Source: an uncultured Prevotellaceae bacterium
GTDB lineage: Bacteria; Bacteroidota; Bacteroidia; Bacteroidales; Bacteroidaceae
NCBI GenBank assembly: GCA_937910905.1
Contig: CALEPV010000044.1
Location: forward strand, 8,602-72,601
Direction of reading: 5' to 3'
DNA length: 64,000 nt
Below, in pieces: positions 25,788-33,971 of this stretch; positions within the stretch are counted from its first letter, which is position 1, and the number at the start of each line of letters is the position of its first letter. The notes beneath the pieces are model-generated. The model was not told where the DNA came from and did no database searches. It worked only from the letters and a program-made list of their open reading frames with translations. The position numbers and the translations under genes were made by a program.

Positions 25788-27776
25788 TTATTTCGCTCTC
25801 TCGCTCTCCTCCAGCGCCTCCTGTGCTGCAAGCCATTCCTCTTCGGCATGTGCCAGCTGCTCTGAGATGCGGGCGTGGCGTTCGTAGAGCGATGTGTTGG
25901 CTGCACCTTCGGGTGTAGCCATCTGCTCCTCGAGTATCTTCTTTGCGGCTTCCAGCTGAGTGACTTCTGCCTCTGCCTCGTTTACAGCCTTCTCCAGCTG
26001 GCGGCGCTTGCGGGCTGCAGCTTTCTGTTCGGCCCAGGAAAGTGAAGACCCTCCCCCTGCCTTCCTTGTGAGGGATGGGGTAGATTCTGTCTGACTATTT
26101 GTTGAGGAGTATGCAGTCTTGTCTGGCCTTGAATGGTGACCGCTCCCTCCCTCAAAGGGTGGGTGGGGGGTGGGTCTGCTGTTTATCCAGTCATATATTC
26201 CTCCGATGTGTTCCCTGACCTTGCCGCCGCCGAAGGCATAGACCTTCTGCACCAGGCCGTCGAGGAACTGGCGGTCGTGGCTTACTACTATCACTGTGCC
26301 GTCGAAGGCGGCGATGGCTTCCTTCAGCACATCCTTCGAGCGCATGTCCAGATGGTTGGTGGGCTCGTCGAGTATAAGGAAGTTCACGGGTTGGAGCAGC
26401 AGCTTGATCATGGCCAGGCGTGTGCGCTCTCCGCCAGACAGCACCTTCACCTTCTTGTCCGATGCCTCTCCGCCGAACATGAATGCACCCAGGATGTCGC
26501 GGATGCGCATACGCACATCGCCTCGGGCCTCGCGGTCGATGGTGTCGAATACGGTCAGCTCCGGGTCGAGCAGCTGTGCCTGGTTCTGTGCGAAGTAGCC
26601 TATCTGTACGTTGTGGCCCACCTTCAGGCTGCCCTCGAATGGTATCTCACCCAGTATGCACTTCACGAGTGTGGACTTTCCTTCGCCGTTTCTGCCCACG
26701 AAGGCCACCTTCTCACCGCGGCGGATGGTGAGGTTGACATTGGATATAACGTAAGCCTCCTGTTGATAGCTCTTACTCAGCTCCTCCACTATCAGCGGGA
26801 AGTCGCCGCTGCGCTGGCAGGGCGGGAACTTCAGGTGCAGGGCAGAGTTGTCAATCTCGTCCACCTCGATGGGCACTATGCGATTCAGCTGCTTGATGCG
26901 TTCCTGCACCTGCACGGCTTTGGTTGGCTTATAGCGGAACTTCTCGATGAAGTCCTTTAGGTCGGCTATCTCCCGCTGCTGATTCTCGTAGGCACGCAGC
27001 TGCTGCTCGCGGCGCTCGGCACGCAGGCGCACGTACTCGTCGTAACCTACCTTATAGTCCCACACACGTCCGCACGATATCTCTAGCGTGCGGTTGGTGA
27101 CGTTGTTGATGAACGCACGGTCGTGGCTTACCAGCACTACGGCAGCTGCACGCTGCTGCAGGTACTGCTCCAGCCACTGTATGCTCTCAATGTCCAGATG
27201 GTTGGTGGGCTCGTCGAGCAGTAGCACGTCGGGCTTCTGTAGCAGCAGCTTGGCCAGCTCTATGCGCATCCGCCATCCGCCGGACAGCTCGCTGGTGGGG
27301 CGGTTGAGCTCCGAGCGGTCGAAGCCCAGACCTGTCAGCGTGCGCTCCACCTCAGCGTGGAAGTTCAGCCCTCCCATCATCTGGAAGTGCTCCTCGGCAC
27401 GGGTGTAGCGCTCCACCAGCGCCATGTAGTCGTCGCTCTCGTAGTCGGTACGCTCGGCCATCTCTGCACTCATGCGCTCTATCTCGGCCTGCTGCAGGCG
27501 TATGTGGTCGAAGGCCAACAGCGTCTCCTCCATTACCGTGCGTCCACCCTGCAGCTCCATCACCTGCGGCAGGTAGGCTATGGTCGTGCCGCGTGCGGCA
27601 GACACACATCCGCCTGTGGGCTGCTGCTTGCCAGCGATGATTTTGAGCATAGTACTCTTGCCCGCGCCGTTCTTGCCCGTGAGGGCTATGCGGTCGCGGT
27701 CGCCAATGATGAAGCTTACGTCAGCAAACAGAGGTTTTGCTGCGAACTCCACCGATAGGTTCTCTATTGATACCAT
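25788..27776 (-). CDS. ABC-F family ATPase with repeat-derived insert
   Basis: A 662-residue soluble protein with two ABC ATPase domains and no membrane part, the ABC-F type (Uup/YheS/EttA), which acts on ribosomes. Walker A GKNGAGKST is at 34-42 and a second, GRNGEGKST, lies in the C-terminal half; both LSGG signatures and both LDEPTNHLD Walker B motifs are present. Start at the ATG of 27776 (MVSIENLSVEF); the longer frame upstream lacks the fold. After domain 2 an in-frame Pro/Gly/Ser-rich insert (about residues 530-575) is encoded by G+C-rich palindromic repeats. A coiled C-terminal tail follows, as in Uup. Which subfamily it belongs to is not settled, so resistance or housekeeping cannot be told apart. 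Confidence 0.92.
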   Translation of the reverse strand: MVSIENLSVEFAAKPLFADVSFIIGDRDRIALTGKNGAGKSTMLKIIAGKQQPTGGCVSAARGTTIAYLPQVMELQGGRTVMEETLLAFDHIRLQQAEIERMSAEMAERTDYESDDYMALVERYTRAEEHFQMMGGLNFHAEVERTLTGLGFDRSELNRPTSELSGGWRMRIELAKLLLQKPDVLLLDEPTNHLDIESIQWLEQYLQQRAAAVVLVSHDRAFINNVTNRTLEISCGRVWDYKVGYDEYVRLRAERREQQLRAYENQQREIADLKDFIEKFRYKPTKAVQVQERIKQLNRIVPIEVDEIDNSALHLKFPPCQRSGDFPLIVEELSKSYQQEAYVISNVNLTIRRGEKVAFVGRNGEGKSTLVKCILGEIPFEGSLKVGHNVQIGYFAQNQAQLLDPELTVFDTIDREARGDVRMRIRDILGAFMFGGEASDKKVKVLSGGERTRLAMIKLLLQPVNFLILDEPTNHLDMRSKDVLKEAIAAFDGTVIVVSHDRQFLDGLVQKVYAFGGGKVREHIGGIYDWINSRPTPHPPFEGGSGHHSRPDKTAYSSTNSQTESTPSLTRKAGGGSSLSWAEQKAAARKRRQLEKAVNEAEAEVTQLEAAKKILEEQMATPEGAANTSLYERHARISEQLAHAEEEWLAAQEALEESERAK
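26041..26170 (-). repeat. G+C-rich palindromic repeats translated within the ABC-F gene
   Basis: Two imperfect palindromes (plus strand: CCCTCCCCCTGCCTTCCTTG...GAGGGATGGGG and CCCTCCCTCAAAGGGTGGG) flank a short spacer and are read in frame as PTPHPPFEGGSG and PSLTRKAGGGS. Similar C-rich/G-rich sequence occurs between genes at 31321-31371 and within the SusC gene at 41006-41040. Confidence 0.65.
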
Positions 27777-27867
27777 GCCTTTCTGATAATTGCCTGTTTC
27801 AATCTGCAAAGATAGCAAGTTTCGATGGCATTATGAACGCAAAGCGATAAAAATGTGGTTATTCAAG

Positions 27868-27884
27868 TTTCGCAAGTAATGAAT
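27868..27884 (+). repeat. 17-bp direct repeat, left copy
   Basis: TTTCGCAAGTAATGAAT here is identical to 28371-28387. The two copies bracket the 22-base palindrome array, and the right copy touches the long hairpin at 28388. Confidence 0.85.
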
Positions 27885-27897
27885 ATGCTGAAAACAA

Positions 27898-27941
27898 GCC
27901 CCATAGGGGCTAAAGAACCCAGCACAGGGACTTGTCCCTGT
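27898..27941. repeat. BIME-like double hairpin
   Basis: GCCCC-ATA-GGGGC (27898-27910) and ACAGGGAC-TT-GTCCCTGT (27924-27941) form two adjacent hairpins joined by TAAAGAACCCAGC. The layout resembles the two 54-base units at 41372-41496 and is the paired-REP arrangement known as BIME in other bacteria. Confidence 0.7.
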
Positions 27942-27969
27942 ATTAACGGGATGTACCCGCCGTCGCTCT

Positions 27970-27993
27970 GGGAGCGCAGGCGGCTCGCCTGCA
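27970..27993 (+). repeat. GGAG-footed REP-like hairpin, copy 1
   Basis: GGGAGC is followed by GCAGGCG-GCT-CGCCTGC, a perfect seven-pair stem with a three-base loop. A GGAG or GTAG foot next to a short hairpin defines REP sequences recognised by RAYT transposases in other bacteria. Two more copies are at 46225 and 46258, and a RAYT-type gene lies 850 bases to the right. Confidence 0.75.
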
Positions 27994-28014
27994 AAAACAA
28001 TGCTATCAATTCTT

Positions 28015-28183
28015 CAACAGCACGCTGTTGAACGCAGAACAGCGTGCTGTTGAGCATCGCACACCGCGGTGCAACACCCTCTACACCGCGGTGCAACACC
28101 CTCTACACCGCGGTGCAACTACCTCTACACCGCGGTGTAACGACCTCGACATCGCGGTGCAACGACCTTGACACCGCGGTGCA
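28015..28183. repeat. Array of palindromes at exact 22-base period, array 1
   Basis: Eight consecutive palindromes have centres spaced 22 bases apart: two of the CAACAGC-AC-GCTGTTG type (centred near 28022 and 28044), then six CACCGCGGTG-type units starting at 28062, 28084, 28106, 28128, 28150 and 28172. The joining sequence CAACACCCTCTA changes gradually. Unlike a CRISPR, the whole unit repeats and there are no unique spacers. The array is followed by CCCATCGACGCG, also found in array 2. Confidence 0.9.
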
Positions 28184-28370
28184 GAGCACCCATCGACGCG
28201 ATGATGAGCATACTTTTGGATTGAACTTTTGCCGTTTTTGGCTAAATAATATCACTTTTACACTCATTTGCACGCACATTTGCACTAAATGATATAGCTG
28301 ATAATCAGTTTAATACACCGGTTAGTGATATTAGTGATATTATATTCTGAGAATTCATTGTACGTTAATC

Positions 28371-28387
28371 TTTCGCAAGTAATGAAT
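28371..28387 (+). repeat. 17-bp direct repeat, right copy
   Basis: Identical to 27868-27884. Confidence 0.85.
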
Positions 28388-28476
28388 CGGTCGGCGAGTC
28401 TCTCGAACCGCTCTCGAACCGTAAGGGCGAAAAAGTTTTTTATGCCGCCCTTACGGTTCGAGAGCCTCGCCGACCG
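28388..28476. repeat. Long hairpin with 19 + 11 paired bases
   Basis: Bases 28411-28429 pair perfectly with 28446-28464, and 28388-28398 with 28466-28476; the left arm carries an extra 12-base duplication (TCTCGAACCG words). The loop is A/T-rich (AAAAAGTTTTTTATGC). It lies just inside the right 36-bp inverted repeat. Confidence 0.85.
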
Positions 28477-28517
28477 ACAGGGCGACGGCGGGTACATCCC
28501 GTTAATACGGGGACAAG

Positions 28518-28811
28518 CTAATTGACTTTTCTGCCAAGTATCTGCTCGTTTTTACTGTAGCATGTGATATATAATGTGTGGGCGTGGTAGTGGTTGTGCG
28601 TCATACTACAGGCGTGGTGGTGCAAGGCTGGCGCCTTGTGCACGGTGATGCTTTGTGCAAGGCTGAAGCCCTGCGTACGGTGGCGCTTTGTGCAAGGTGG
28701 CGCTTTGTGCAAGGTGGGTGGAGTTTGGGATGCTATAGTGGGTTGGCGGAGGACACTTCTGTGGATGAAATTAAAATGCGCAGGGATGAGGACGGTATGA
28801 AATGAATGGTG
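28518..28811. repeat. Gene-free region with GCTTTGTGCAAGG repeats
   Basis: From about 28610 to 28720 the words GCTTTGTGCAAGG, GCGCCTTGTGCACGG and GGTGGCG recur at 15-34-base spacing, each with the core TTGTGCAA palindrome. No start-supported gene was found; the predicted frames are read-throughs of the repeats. Confidence 0.6.
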
Positions 28812-28819
28812 TACCTTTG
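28812..28819 (+). promoter_or_regulatory. Candidate -7 element of the RAYT gene
   Basis: TACCTTTG fits the Bacteroidetes -7 consensus and would start transcription near 28826, just before the ATG of 28840. No clear -33 element. Confidence 0.5.
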
Positions 28820-28839
28820 TGATGTTAAAGTATAGAAGC

Positions 28840-29865
28840 ATGAATGAGGGTTGTCAGATACGCCGCATGTATGGGCACAATTATGCCGTGCCAGGAACAT
28901 ATGAGGTGACTATGGTGGTAGCTGACAGGCATCGTGTCTTTGGCGAGATTGTTGGTACAACCAAGGCTGGTGGAGAAAAGCCCCGGCTGAAGCCATCAGT
29001 GCTTGGGCAGGCTGTTCTTGACATCGAGATTCCGAAGATACATCATTATTATCCTATGGTCGATGTTTGGCAGGTATGTCTCATGCCAGACCATTTGCAC
29101 ATGATTGTCCGCATCAATCAGCCCTTACCAAAGGGTAAGCACTTGGGCATTATCATTGGTGCTTTCAAAGGCGGTGTCAGTCGCGCCTGGTGGAACCTGG
29201 GTGCCACGGTGTCAGAGGCATCAGCCTCAGAGTCTCGTCCTCCGCTCTTTGAGCCCAATTACAATGACCATATTCTCATGCGTGACGGACAGCTGGAGAA
29301 CTGGAAACGTTACCTCCGTGACAACCCGCTCCGCTATATGATGCGGCGCGAATATCCTGATTTGTTTCAGCGTGCATTGTGCATCACTATTGGCGGCACG
29401 CGTTATAGCGCTTTCGGCAACATACTTCTACTCCGTCAGCCAGAGAAACATCAAGTGATGTTCCACCGCCGCACAAATGGTATCCCCACGGAAGATACTG
29501 ATTTCTGGAAGACGGAGAGCCAACGCTTGATTTCTGCAGCACAGAGCGGGGACGTGCTGGTCACTCCAGGTGTATCTGAATGTGAGAAGCGAATAAAGAA
29601 CATGGCATTGGCACAGAAGCTGCGATTGATTCATGTGCAGGGCGATTCCATCGGGCGGTATTGGAAGCCTGAACGAAGCCGTTTCGAGGCCTGTGCTTAT
29701 GGCACGCTTCTTGTGCTCGCTCCTTGGCCTGAGGATATGCCTTCCTTCACAAGTGCATACGAGCGATTCCATTACTTGAACAGGTTGGCTGAAACGATAT
29801 GTGCTATCAGTCAAACCACAGGCGTGGCGGTGGTGCAGGGATTACGCTCCACACACGGAGGTTGA
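28840..29865 (+). CDS. RAYT/IS200-like Y1 transposase with long C-terminal extension
   Basis: A 341-residue protein. The N-terminal part (about residues 10-175) is a Y1 HUH transposase: the HUH motif is in CLMPDHLHMIVRI (His85, His87 from this start), and the catalytic Tyr is probably Tyr158 in NWKRYLRDNPLR. No insertion-sequence ends or tnpB gene accompany it, and several hairpin repeat families surround it, as for REP-associated tyrosine transposases (RAYT), which are normally single-copy. The C-terminal 165 residues are extra; VLVTPGVSECEKRIKNMAL has the look of a Rossmann-type nucleotide-binding (DprA/LOG-like) segment, but this is weak. The start was placed at 28840 because a TACCTTTG -7 element ends at 28819; GTG/ATG codons at 28819 and 28822 would precede the transcript start. 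Confidence 0.85.
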   Translation: MNEGCQIRRMYGHNYAVPGTYEVTMVVADRHRVFGEIVGTTKAGGEKPRLKPSVLGQAVLDIEIPKIHHYYPMVDVWQVCLMPDHLHMIVRINQPLPKGKHLGIIIGAFKGGVSRAWWNLGATVSEASASESRPPLFEPNYNDHILMRDGQLENWKRYLRDNPLRYMMRREYPDLFQRALCITIGGTRYSAFGNILLLRQPEKHQVMFHRRTNGIPTEDTDFWKTESQRLISAAQSGDVLVTPGVSECEKRIKNMALAQKLRLIHVQGDSIGRYWKPERSRFEACAYGTLLVLAPWPEDMPSFTSAYERFHYLNRLAETICAISQTTGVAVVQGLRSTHGG

Positions 29866-29925
29866 TAGTGTGGGCGTAGGAGTGAGGAGTCCATCTCCGG
29901 CTCCCCATAGGGGGATATAATAAGG

Positions 29926-29953
29926 CTGTCCCTCGGCTCGCGCCGAAGGACAG
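29926..29953. repeat. Hairpin downstream of the RAYT gene
   Basis: CTGTCC-C-TCGGC-TCGC-GCCGA-A-GGACAG forms an 11-pair stem with one mismatch, 60 bases after the RAYT stop. There is no T-run, so it is more like a REP hairpin than a terminator. The rest of 29866-30148 shows no gene. Confidence 0.7.
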
Positions 29954-30148
29954 TCACAACACAAACACAAAATAAAACACGACAATATGCTACCCAGACG
30001 TACTGCTCTATAGCCGATGAGGCTCGGTGCTGTCATACTCTCACGAGCTGCCGTCACTGTTGGCCTGCATCAAGCATCTCTGGGGCATAGTGGGAAGAAC
30101 CACATTAATCAGAGATAGAATTAGTTAGTTATATAAGGCTTATGTCTA

Positions 30149-31186
30149 TTACATTATGCCACGCTCGCGGAGCTTCTGCTGCCACTTCCATGCGGATGCG
30201 AGTACCTGCTCGGTCGGTGTGTCGGCCTTCCAGCCAAGTACCTTGTTGGCCTTGTCTACATTGCCCCATACCTTCTCGATGTCACCCTCACGACGTGGTG
30301 CATACTCCCAAGGCAGCTTCACGCCGGTAGCCTTCTCGAAGCCCTCGACTACCTCGAGGGTAGAGAGACCGCGGCCTGTGCCGATATTGAACACCTCTAC
30401 GTCCTCGCCATCGCCTTCGAGCACACGGGTCATTGCCTTAACGTGAGCCTTGGCGAGGTCAACAACATAGATGTAGTCGCGTATGCATGTGCCGTCTGGA
30501 GTATTGTAGTCGTTGCCGAATATCTTCAGTTGCTTGCGCACGCCGATGGCTGTCTGAGTGACGAATGGGATGAGGTTCATGGGTACACCGATGGGCAGCT
30601 CGCCAATCTCTGCTGACGGGTGGGCACCGATGGGGTTGAAGTAACGCAGGATGATGCTCTTGATGGCAGCACCGGAGTGGATATAGTCCTGAATAATCTC
30701 CTCGTTAATCTGCTTGGTGTTGCCGTAAGGTGAGAGTGCCTTTTGGATGGGGGCCTGCTCGGTGACGGGCAGATTCTCCTTGGTGGGCTGGCCGTATACT
30801 GTGCAGCTTGAGCTGAAGATGATGCCCTTCACATCGTACTTGGGCATGAGTTCGAGCAGGTTGATGAGCGACACGATGTTGTTGCGATAGTAGAGCAGTG
30901 GCTTCTCAACGCTCTCACCAACAGCCTTGCTGGCAGCGAAGTGGATGATACCCTTGATCTTTGGGTACTTCTGGAATACGACCTCTGTAGCATCGAAGTC
31001 GCGCAGGTCAACCTTCTCGAATGCCGGACGTATACCAGTAATCTTCTCGATGCCGTCGAGAACGTCTTCGCGAGAGTTGGAAAGGTTATCAACAATGACT
31101 ACTTCGTAGCCAGCGTTCTGCAACTCAACTGTTGTGTGGGAGCCAATGAAGCCCGTCCCACCAGTCACAAGGATAGTTTCTTTCAT
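30149..31186 (-). CDS. galE: UDP-glucose 4-epimerase
   Basis: A 345-residue short-chain-dehydrogenase-type epimerase that interconverts UDP-glucose and UDP-galactose for the Leloir pathway and surface polysaccharides. The N-terminal NAD-binding motif GGTGFIGSH, the catalytic YGNTK (Tyr-x-x-x-Lys) in SPYGNTKQINEEI, and NPIGAHPSAEIGE after RYF are typical of GalE. Length is normal. It has its own promoter and seems monocistronic. Confidence 0.95.
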   Translation of the reverse strand: MKETILVTGGTGFIGSHTTVELQNAGYEVVIVDNLSNSREDVLDGIEKITGIRPAFEKVDLRDFDATEVVFQKYPKIKGIIHFAASKAVGESVEKPLLYYRNNIVSLINLLELMPKYDVKGIIFSSSCTVYGQPTKENLPVTEQAPIQKALSPYGNTKQINEEIIQDYIHSGAAIKSIILRYFNPIGAHPSAEIGELPIGVPMNLIPFVTQTAIGVRKQLKIFGNDYNTPDGTCIRDYIYVVDLAKAHVKAMTRVLEGDGEDVEVFNIGTGRGLSTLEVVEGFEKATGVKLPWEYAPRREGDIEKVWGNVDKANKVLGWKADTPTEQVLASAWKWQQKLRERGIM

Positions 31187-31222
31187 GGAGTATTATTAGA
31201 GTTAGTTTCGGCTTTGCACCGA

Positions 31223-31253
31223 CAAATGTAGGGCTTATTCTGATACGTGCAAA
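31223..31253 (-). promoter_or_regulatory. galE promoter
   Basis: On the minus strand TTTG (31253-31250), 19 bases and TACATTTG (31230-31223): a full match to the Bacteroidetes consensus, 37 bases before the galE ATG. Confidence 0.8.
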
Positions 31254-31320
31254 GGTTTTCTCTGTTTTTCTTACCAAAACAGCATGATTTTTGTCAAGAC
31301 AGGCAAGGCAATAAGTGTAA

Positions 31321-31371
31321 AAGCCCCACCCCCGCCCCTTCCTGAGAGGGAAGAGGTGAAGGTGGGGGATG
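31321..31371. repeat. G+C-rich imperfect palindrome
   Basis: CCCCACCCCCGCCCCTTCC, a TGAGAGG turn, then GAAGAGGTGAAGGTGGGGG: the left half is C-rich and the right half G-rich and they pair imperfectly. It belongs to the same class as the repeats translated inside the ABC-F and SusC genes. Confidence 0.6.
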
Positions 31372-31390
31372 GAGAAGAGTAAGTTAGCTA

Positions 31391-32773
31391 TTACTCCCTT
31401 ACGACAATTTTTCTTGCGGTGCGGCCCTGGCGCAGGATATAGGTCCCGCTGGGCAGGGTGCTGAGGCTCTGGCTGCTGAGGCGAACGCCACCGACGGTGA
31501 ACACCTCTGTTTCAGCAGCCTTGTCATGGGCTGTGCTGCTGATGCCCAGAGCCAGGATGGACTCGGTGTCGAGTGGCAGCACAGCGTCGGGCTCTGCCTG
31601 ACCTGTCTCGTAGATGGCGATTACGCGTATCTCGAATGGCAGTGTCACCACTTCGCCTGACCATATTGTGATGTTCTCTGCCGGGATGACATAGCTGCGC
31701 AGCGAGCCGTCCTCAACGTCAACGTAATACTGTGAGTTGTAGTAGATGCGATAGCCTATTGGCTCGGCATCGTCGGGCAGCTCCCAGCTGATGGGTATGT
31801 TGTAGGTGACCACCTGCACCAGCTCGCCGCTGGCATTCTCCTTTTCGCGTGTCGACACGGTGATGTTGCCGTTGAGGGCCACATTGCTCACGCCAACCTT
31901 GGTGTTGTCTGTCACCTCGATGTTCTCTATGATGGCAGCATTGCCTGCATTGACTACGAAGAAGCTGTAGAGGCCGTCGGTCAGTACTGGCGAGGTGTAG
32001 CTTGTGCCTTCTACCTCAATCCACTGTCCGTCGAACAGAACAGCCGTAGCTGTGCCGTCCCATGTCAGGGTCACGGTGTTGTCTGCATTGGCTTCAGCCT
32101 GGAGTCCTACGGGAACCAGTGCTGCGTCAATTTCGGCATACTCATAGGTGGTGGCAGAGACGGACACGTCTGCAATGCTCACCTCCTCGCTGATTAGCTG
32201 GCCATTCTCGTCGTAGCTGTATGTTGTCACTTTGCCGGCAGATACACTCTCCTCCTTGATAAGCAAGCCGTCGTCGTAGGTGAAGTTCACTTCGTCTATC
32301 GGACGCCCCATGAAGGTGATTGAGTAGCTGGTGAGGTTGCCCTGCTCGTCGTAGGTGTTAACGTAGGTGATAGGCAGAGGCAGAACGGCGGAAGTCACAG
32401 TGGCTATGTTGCCGTGCTCATCGTAGGTGTAGTTCTCGATGCTGAGCGAGCGTTCGCCTGCCAGCTTCTCAACGCTGGCTACCTGCCCCTGCTCATTGTA
32501 GGTGTATACGTAGTTGCGGGAGTTGTTGCTGTTGACCAGGTCGGTATACACCTCGCGTTCTACTTGATTCAGCGCATTGTAGGTGTAGCTGGTGGTCGAC
32601 GTCTCTTCGACGAGCGAGTATACCAGATTGCCGTTGGCGTCGTAGAGGTGGTGAGTGATGGTCTTCGACAGGTCAGACAGCTGAACTTCTGTCTCTGTTA
32701 CTATGCGCTGTTGAGCCAGTGTGGTGACGGCTGCAGTCAGCGCAACTGTTAGTGTGAGTAGAATCTTCTTCAT
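31391..32773 (-). CDS. Secreted YD-repeat protein with Por-type C-terminal tail
   Basis: A 460-residue exported protein, start at the ATG of 32773 (MKKILLTLTVALTAAVTTLA signal peptide). Residues about 35-230 hold repeated YD-like units (YTYNEQGQV, YTYDEHGNI, YSYDENGQL), the Rhs-type beta repeat. Then come Fn3-like beta segments and a C-terminal domain ending LPSGTYILRQGRTARKIVVR. Tails of this kind resemble Por/type IX secretion C-terminal domains. The gene is last in the SusC-SusD operon, 40 bases after the thioredoxin-like gene, so it may be a surface partner of that system. No catalytic motif seen. Confidence 0.75.
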   Translation of the reverse strand: MKKILLTLTVALTAAVTTLAQQRIVTETEVQLSDLSKTITHHLYDANGNLVYSLVEETSTTSYTYNALNQVEREVYTDLVNSNNSRNYVYTYNEQGQVASVEKLAGERSLSIENYTYDEHGNIATVTSAVLPLPITYVNTYDEQGNLTSYSITFMGRPIDEVNFTYDDGLLIKEESVSAGKVTTYSYDENGQLISEEVSIADVSVSATTYEYAEIDAALVPVGLQAEANADNTVTLTWDGTATAVLFDGQWIEVEGTSYTSPVLTDGLYSFFVVNAGNAAIIENIEVTDNTKVGVSNVALNGNITVSTREKENASGELVQVVTYNIPISWELPDDAEPIGYRIYYNSQYYVDVEDGSLRSYVIPAENITIWSGEVVTLPFEIRVIAIYETGQAEPDAVLPLDTESILALGISSTAHDKAAETEVFTVGGVRLSSQSLSTLPSGTYILRQGRTARKIVVRE

Positions 32774-32813
32774 GTTGTAAATGTGTTTTGATGTTGTGTA
32801 TGTGATTGTGTTG

Positions 32814-33971
32814 TTATCTTCCTGGCATTTTGCCATCGAAGGCATCGATAATCATCTCCAGCAGTTCGTCGGTAGGGCGTGAGAGGTGCATGTTGCCAAT
32901 CTGTGTCTGAGCTTCACGCTGGCCGGCATGAATGGCCTCTACACGCTGGCGCAGCAGCGCCTTCATCTCCTCTTTCTGCTGCTGGTCGGCATCGGGTGCG
33001 GCGAAGGGCTTAGCCCAGTTGGCGAGCTGCATGTCGCTTGCATCAAGAGTCGGATTGGACAGATACTCCTTGATGTAGCCTATGTATGCCACATAGTCCT
33101 TCTGCTTCTCTGCCAGAGTGATGAGCGTAGAGAGACGGTAGTGGTCGGCATCGGCAATGCCCAGCTCGCTGAGCAGAGCCACGAAACGGTCGAAGTTCTG
33201 CTGGTCGAGCGTGGCTGTGCTTTCTCCTTCAATGACCAGCCGGCGGCGGTAGCTCTCCAGCACGCTGCCAATCTTCATGGCTACAGCATTCTCGCCCGCG
33301 GCAGTCTGCAGGTCTGTAGGGTTCTTTACGGTGTAGATGAACGACTTGGCAAACGGGTTGTTGATGTTGCGGAAGAAGATGGCACGGAGGGTGCTGTCGG
33401 CAGCGAATGTCTCTTCCTGTCCGTCCAGTATTGCCTCGGCAACGTCGTTGGCCTCGTTTACCTTGTAGGTGGCGGTCAGCGTGGCAAGGTAAGCCCGTAG
33501 GAACTCAGGGTCGCGCTCGCCGTTCTCCCATCGCAACTGCAGCTCGGTCGTTGTCAGGTCGCGGCTCTTCTCTTCCAGTGCCGCAATGAATGCGCCGGCT
33601 TCGTGGTATCCGAGGAAACGGCCAATCTCCTGTGCGTTGGCATTGAAGATGATGAAAGTAGGGTAGGCCGAGATCTGCAGGCGGCGTGCCAATGGAGTGC
33701 CGTACTCGCTCTCCATATCAATCTGCAGGTTTACGAACTTAGGGTTCATGTATGCACCCACGGAATCCAGTGGGAACACCTCGCGCCCCATTTTCTTGCA
33801 GGGACCGCACCACTGCGTGAAGCAGTCCAGGAATATCAGCTTGTGCTGAGCCTTTGCCTTGGCCGAAGCCTGTTCGAGAGTGGTGCCTTCTGGCTCAAAG
33901 GCAACCCCCTGTCCCATGACCGTAAGCGTAGCCATGAGGCCCAGCAGAATAGCTTTCAGTCTCTGTGTCAT
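32814..33971 (-). CDS. Periplasmic thioredoxin-fold protein with CGPC site
   Basis: A 385-residue exported protein, start at the ATG of 33971. After a signal peptide (to about residue 22) comes a thioredoxin domain with FTQWCGPCKKM (Cys55/Cys58) and the cis-Pro in ISAYPTFIIF, so it is redox-capable. The C-terminal 240 residues are helical with no recognised domain. It is encoded between the PKD-like lipoprotein and the YD-repeat protein; a role in reducing or folding exported partners of this operon is inferred. A longer frame upstream would be translated from the short repeat at 33972-34016 and was rejected. Confidence 0.85.
   Translation of the reverse strand: MTQRLKAILLGLMATLTVMGQGVAFEPEGTTLEQASAKAKAQHKLIFLDCFTQWCGPCKKMGREVFPLDSVGAYMNPKFVNLQIDMESEYGTPLARRLQISAYPTFIIFNANAQEIGRFLGYHEAGAFIAALEEKSRDLTTTELQLRWENGERDPEFLRAYLATLTATYKVNEANDVAEAILDGQEETFAADSTLRAIFFRNINNPFAKSFIYTVKNPTDLQTAAGENAVAMKIGSVLESYRRRLVIEGESTATLDQQNFDRFVALLSELGIADADHYRLSTLITLAEKQKDYVAYIGYIKEYLSNPTLDASDMQLANWAKPFAAPDADQQQKEEMKALLRQRVEAIHAGQREAQTQIGNMHLSRPTDELLEMIIDAFDGKMPGR

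Larger units (their letters stand above)
27931..28517. mobile_element. 587-bp segment bounded by 36-bp inverted repeats (MITE-like)
   Basis: Bases 27931-27966 and 28482-28517 are reverse complements at 35 of 36 positions. Between them lie a GGAG-footed hairpin, an array of palindromes at a 22-base period and a long hairpin, but no gene. This is the form of a non-autonomous element. No target-site duplication was found, so it could also be two outward-facing copies of one REP-type repeat. Confidence 0.55.

Noticed and set aside
28015..28183. Tandem repeats as a possible CRISPR array
   Set aside because: The whole 22-base unit repeats, there are no unique spacers of about 30 bases and no cas genes nearby.
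28044..28805. Short frames read through the repeats left of the RAYT gene
   Set aside because: They consist of translated repeat units, have no start context and change frame between copies.
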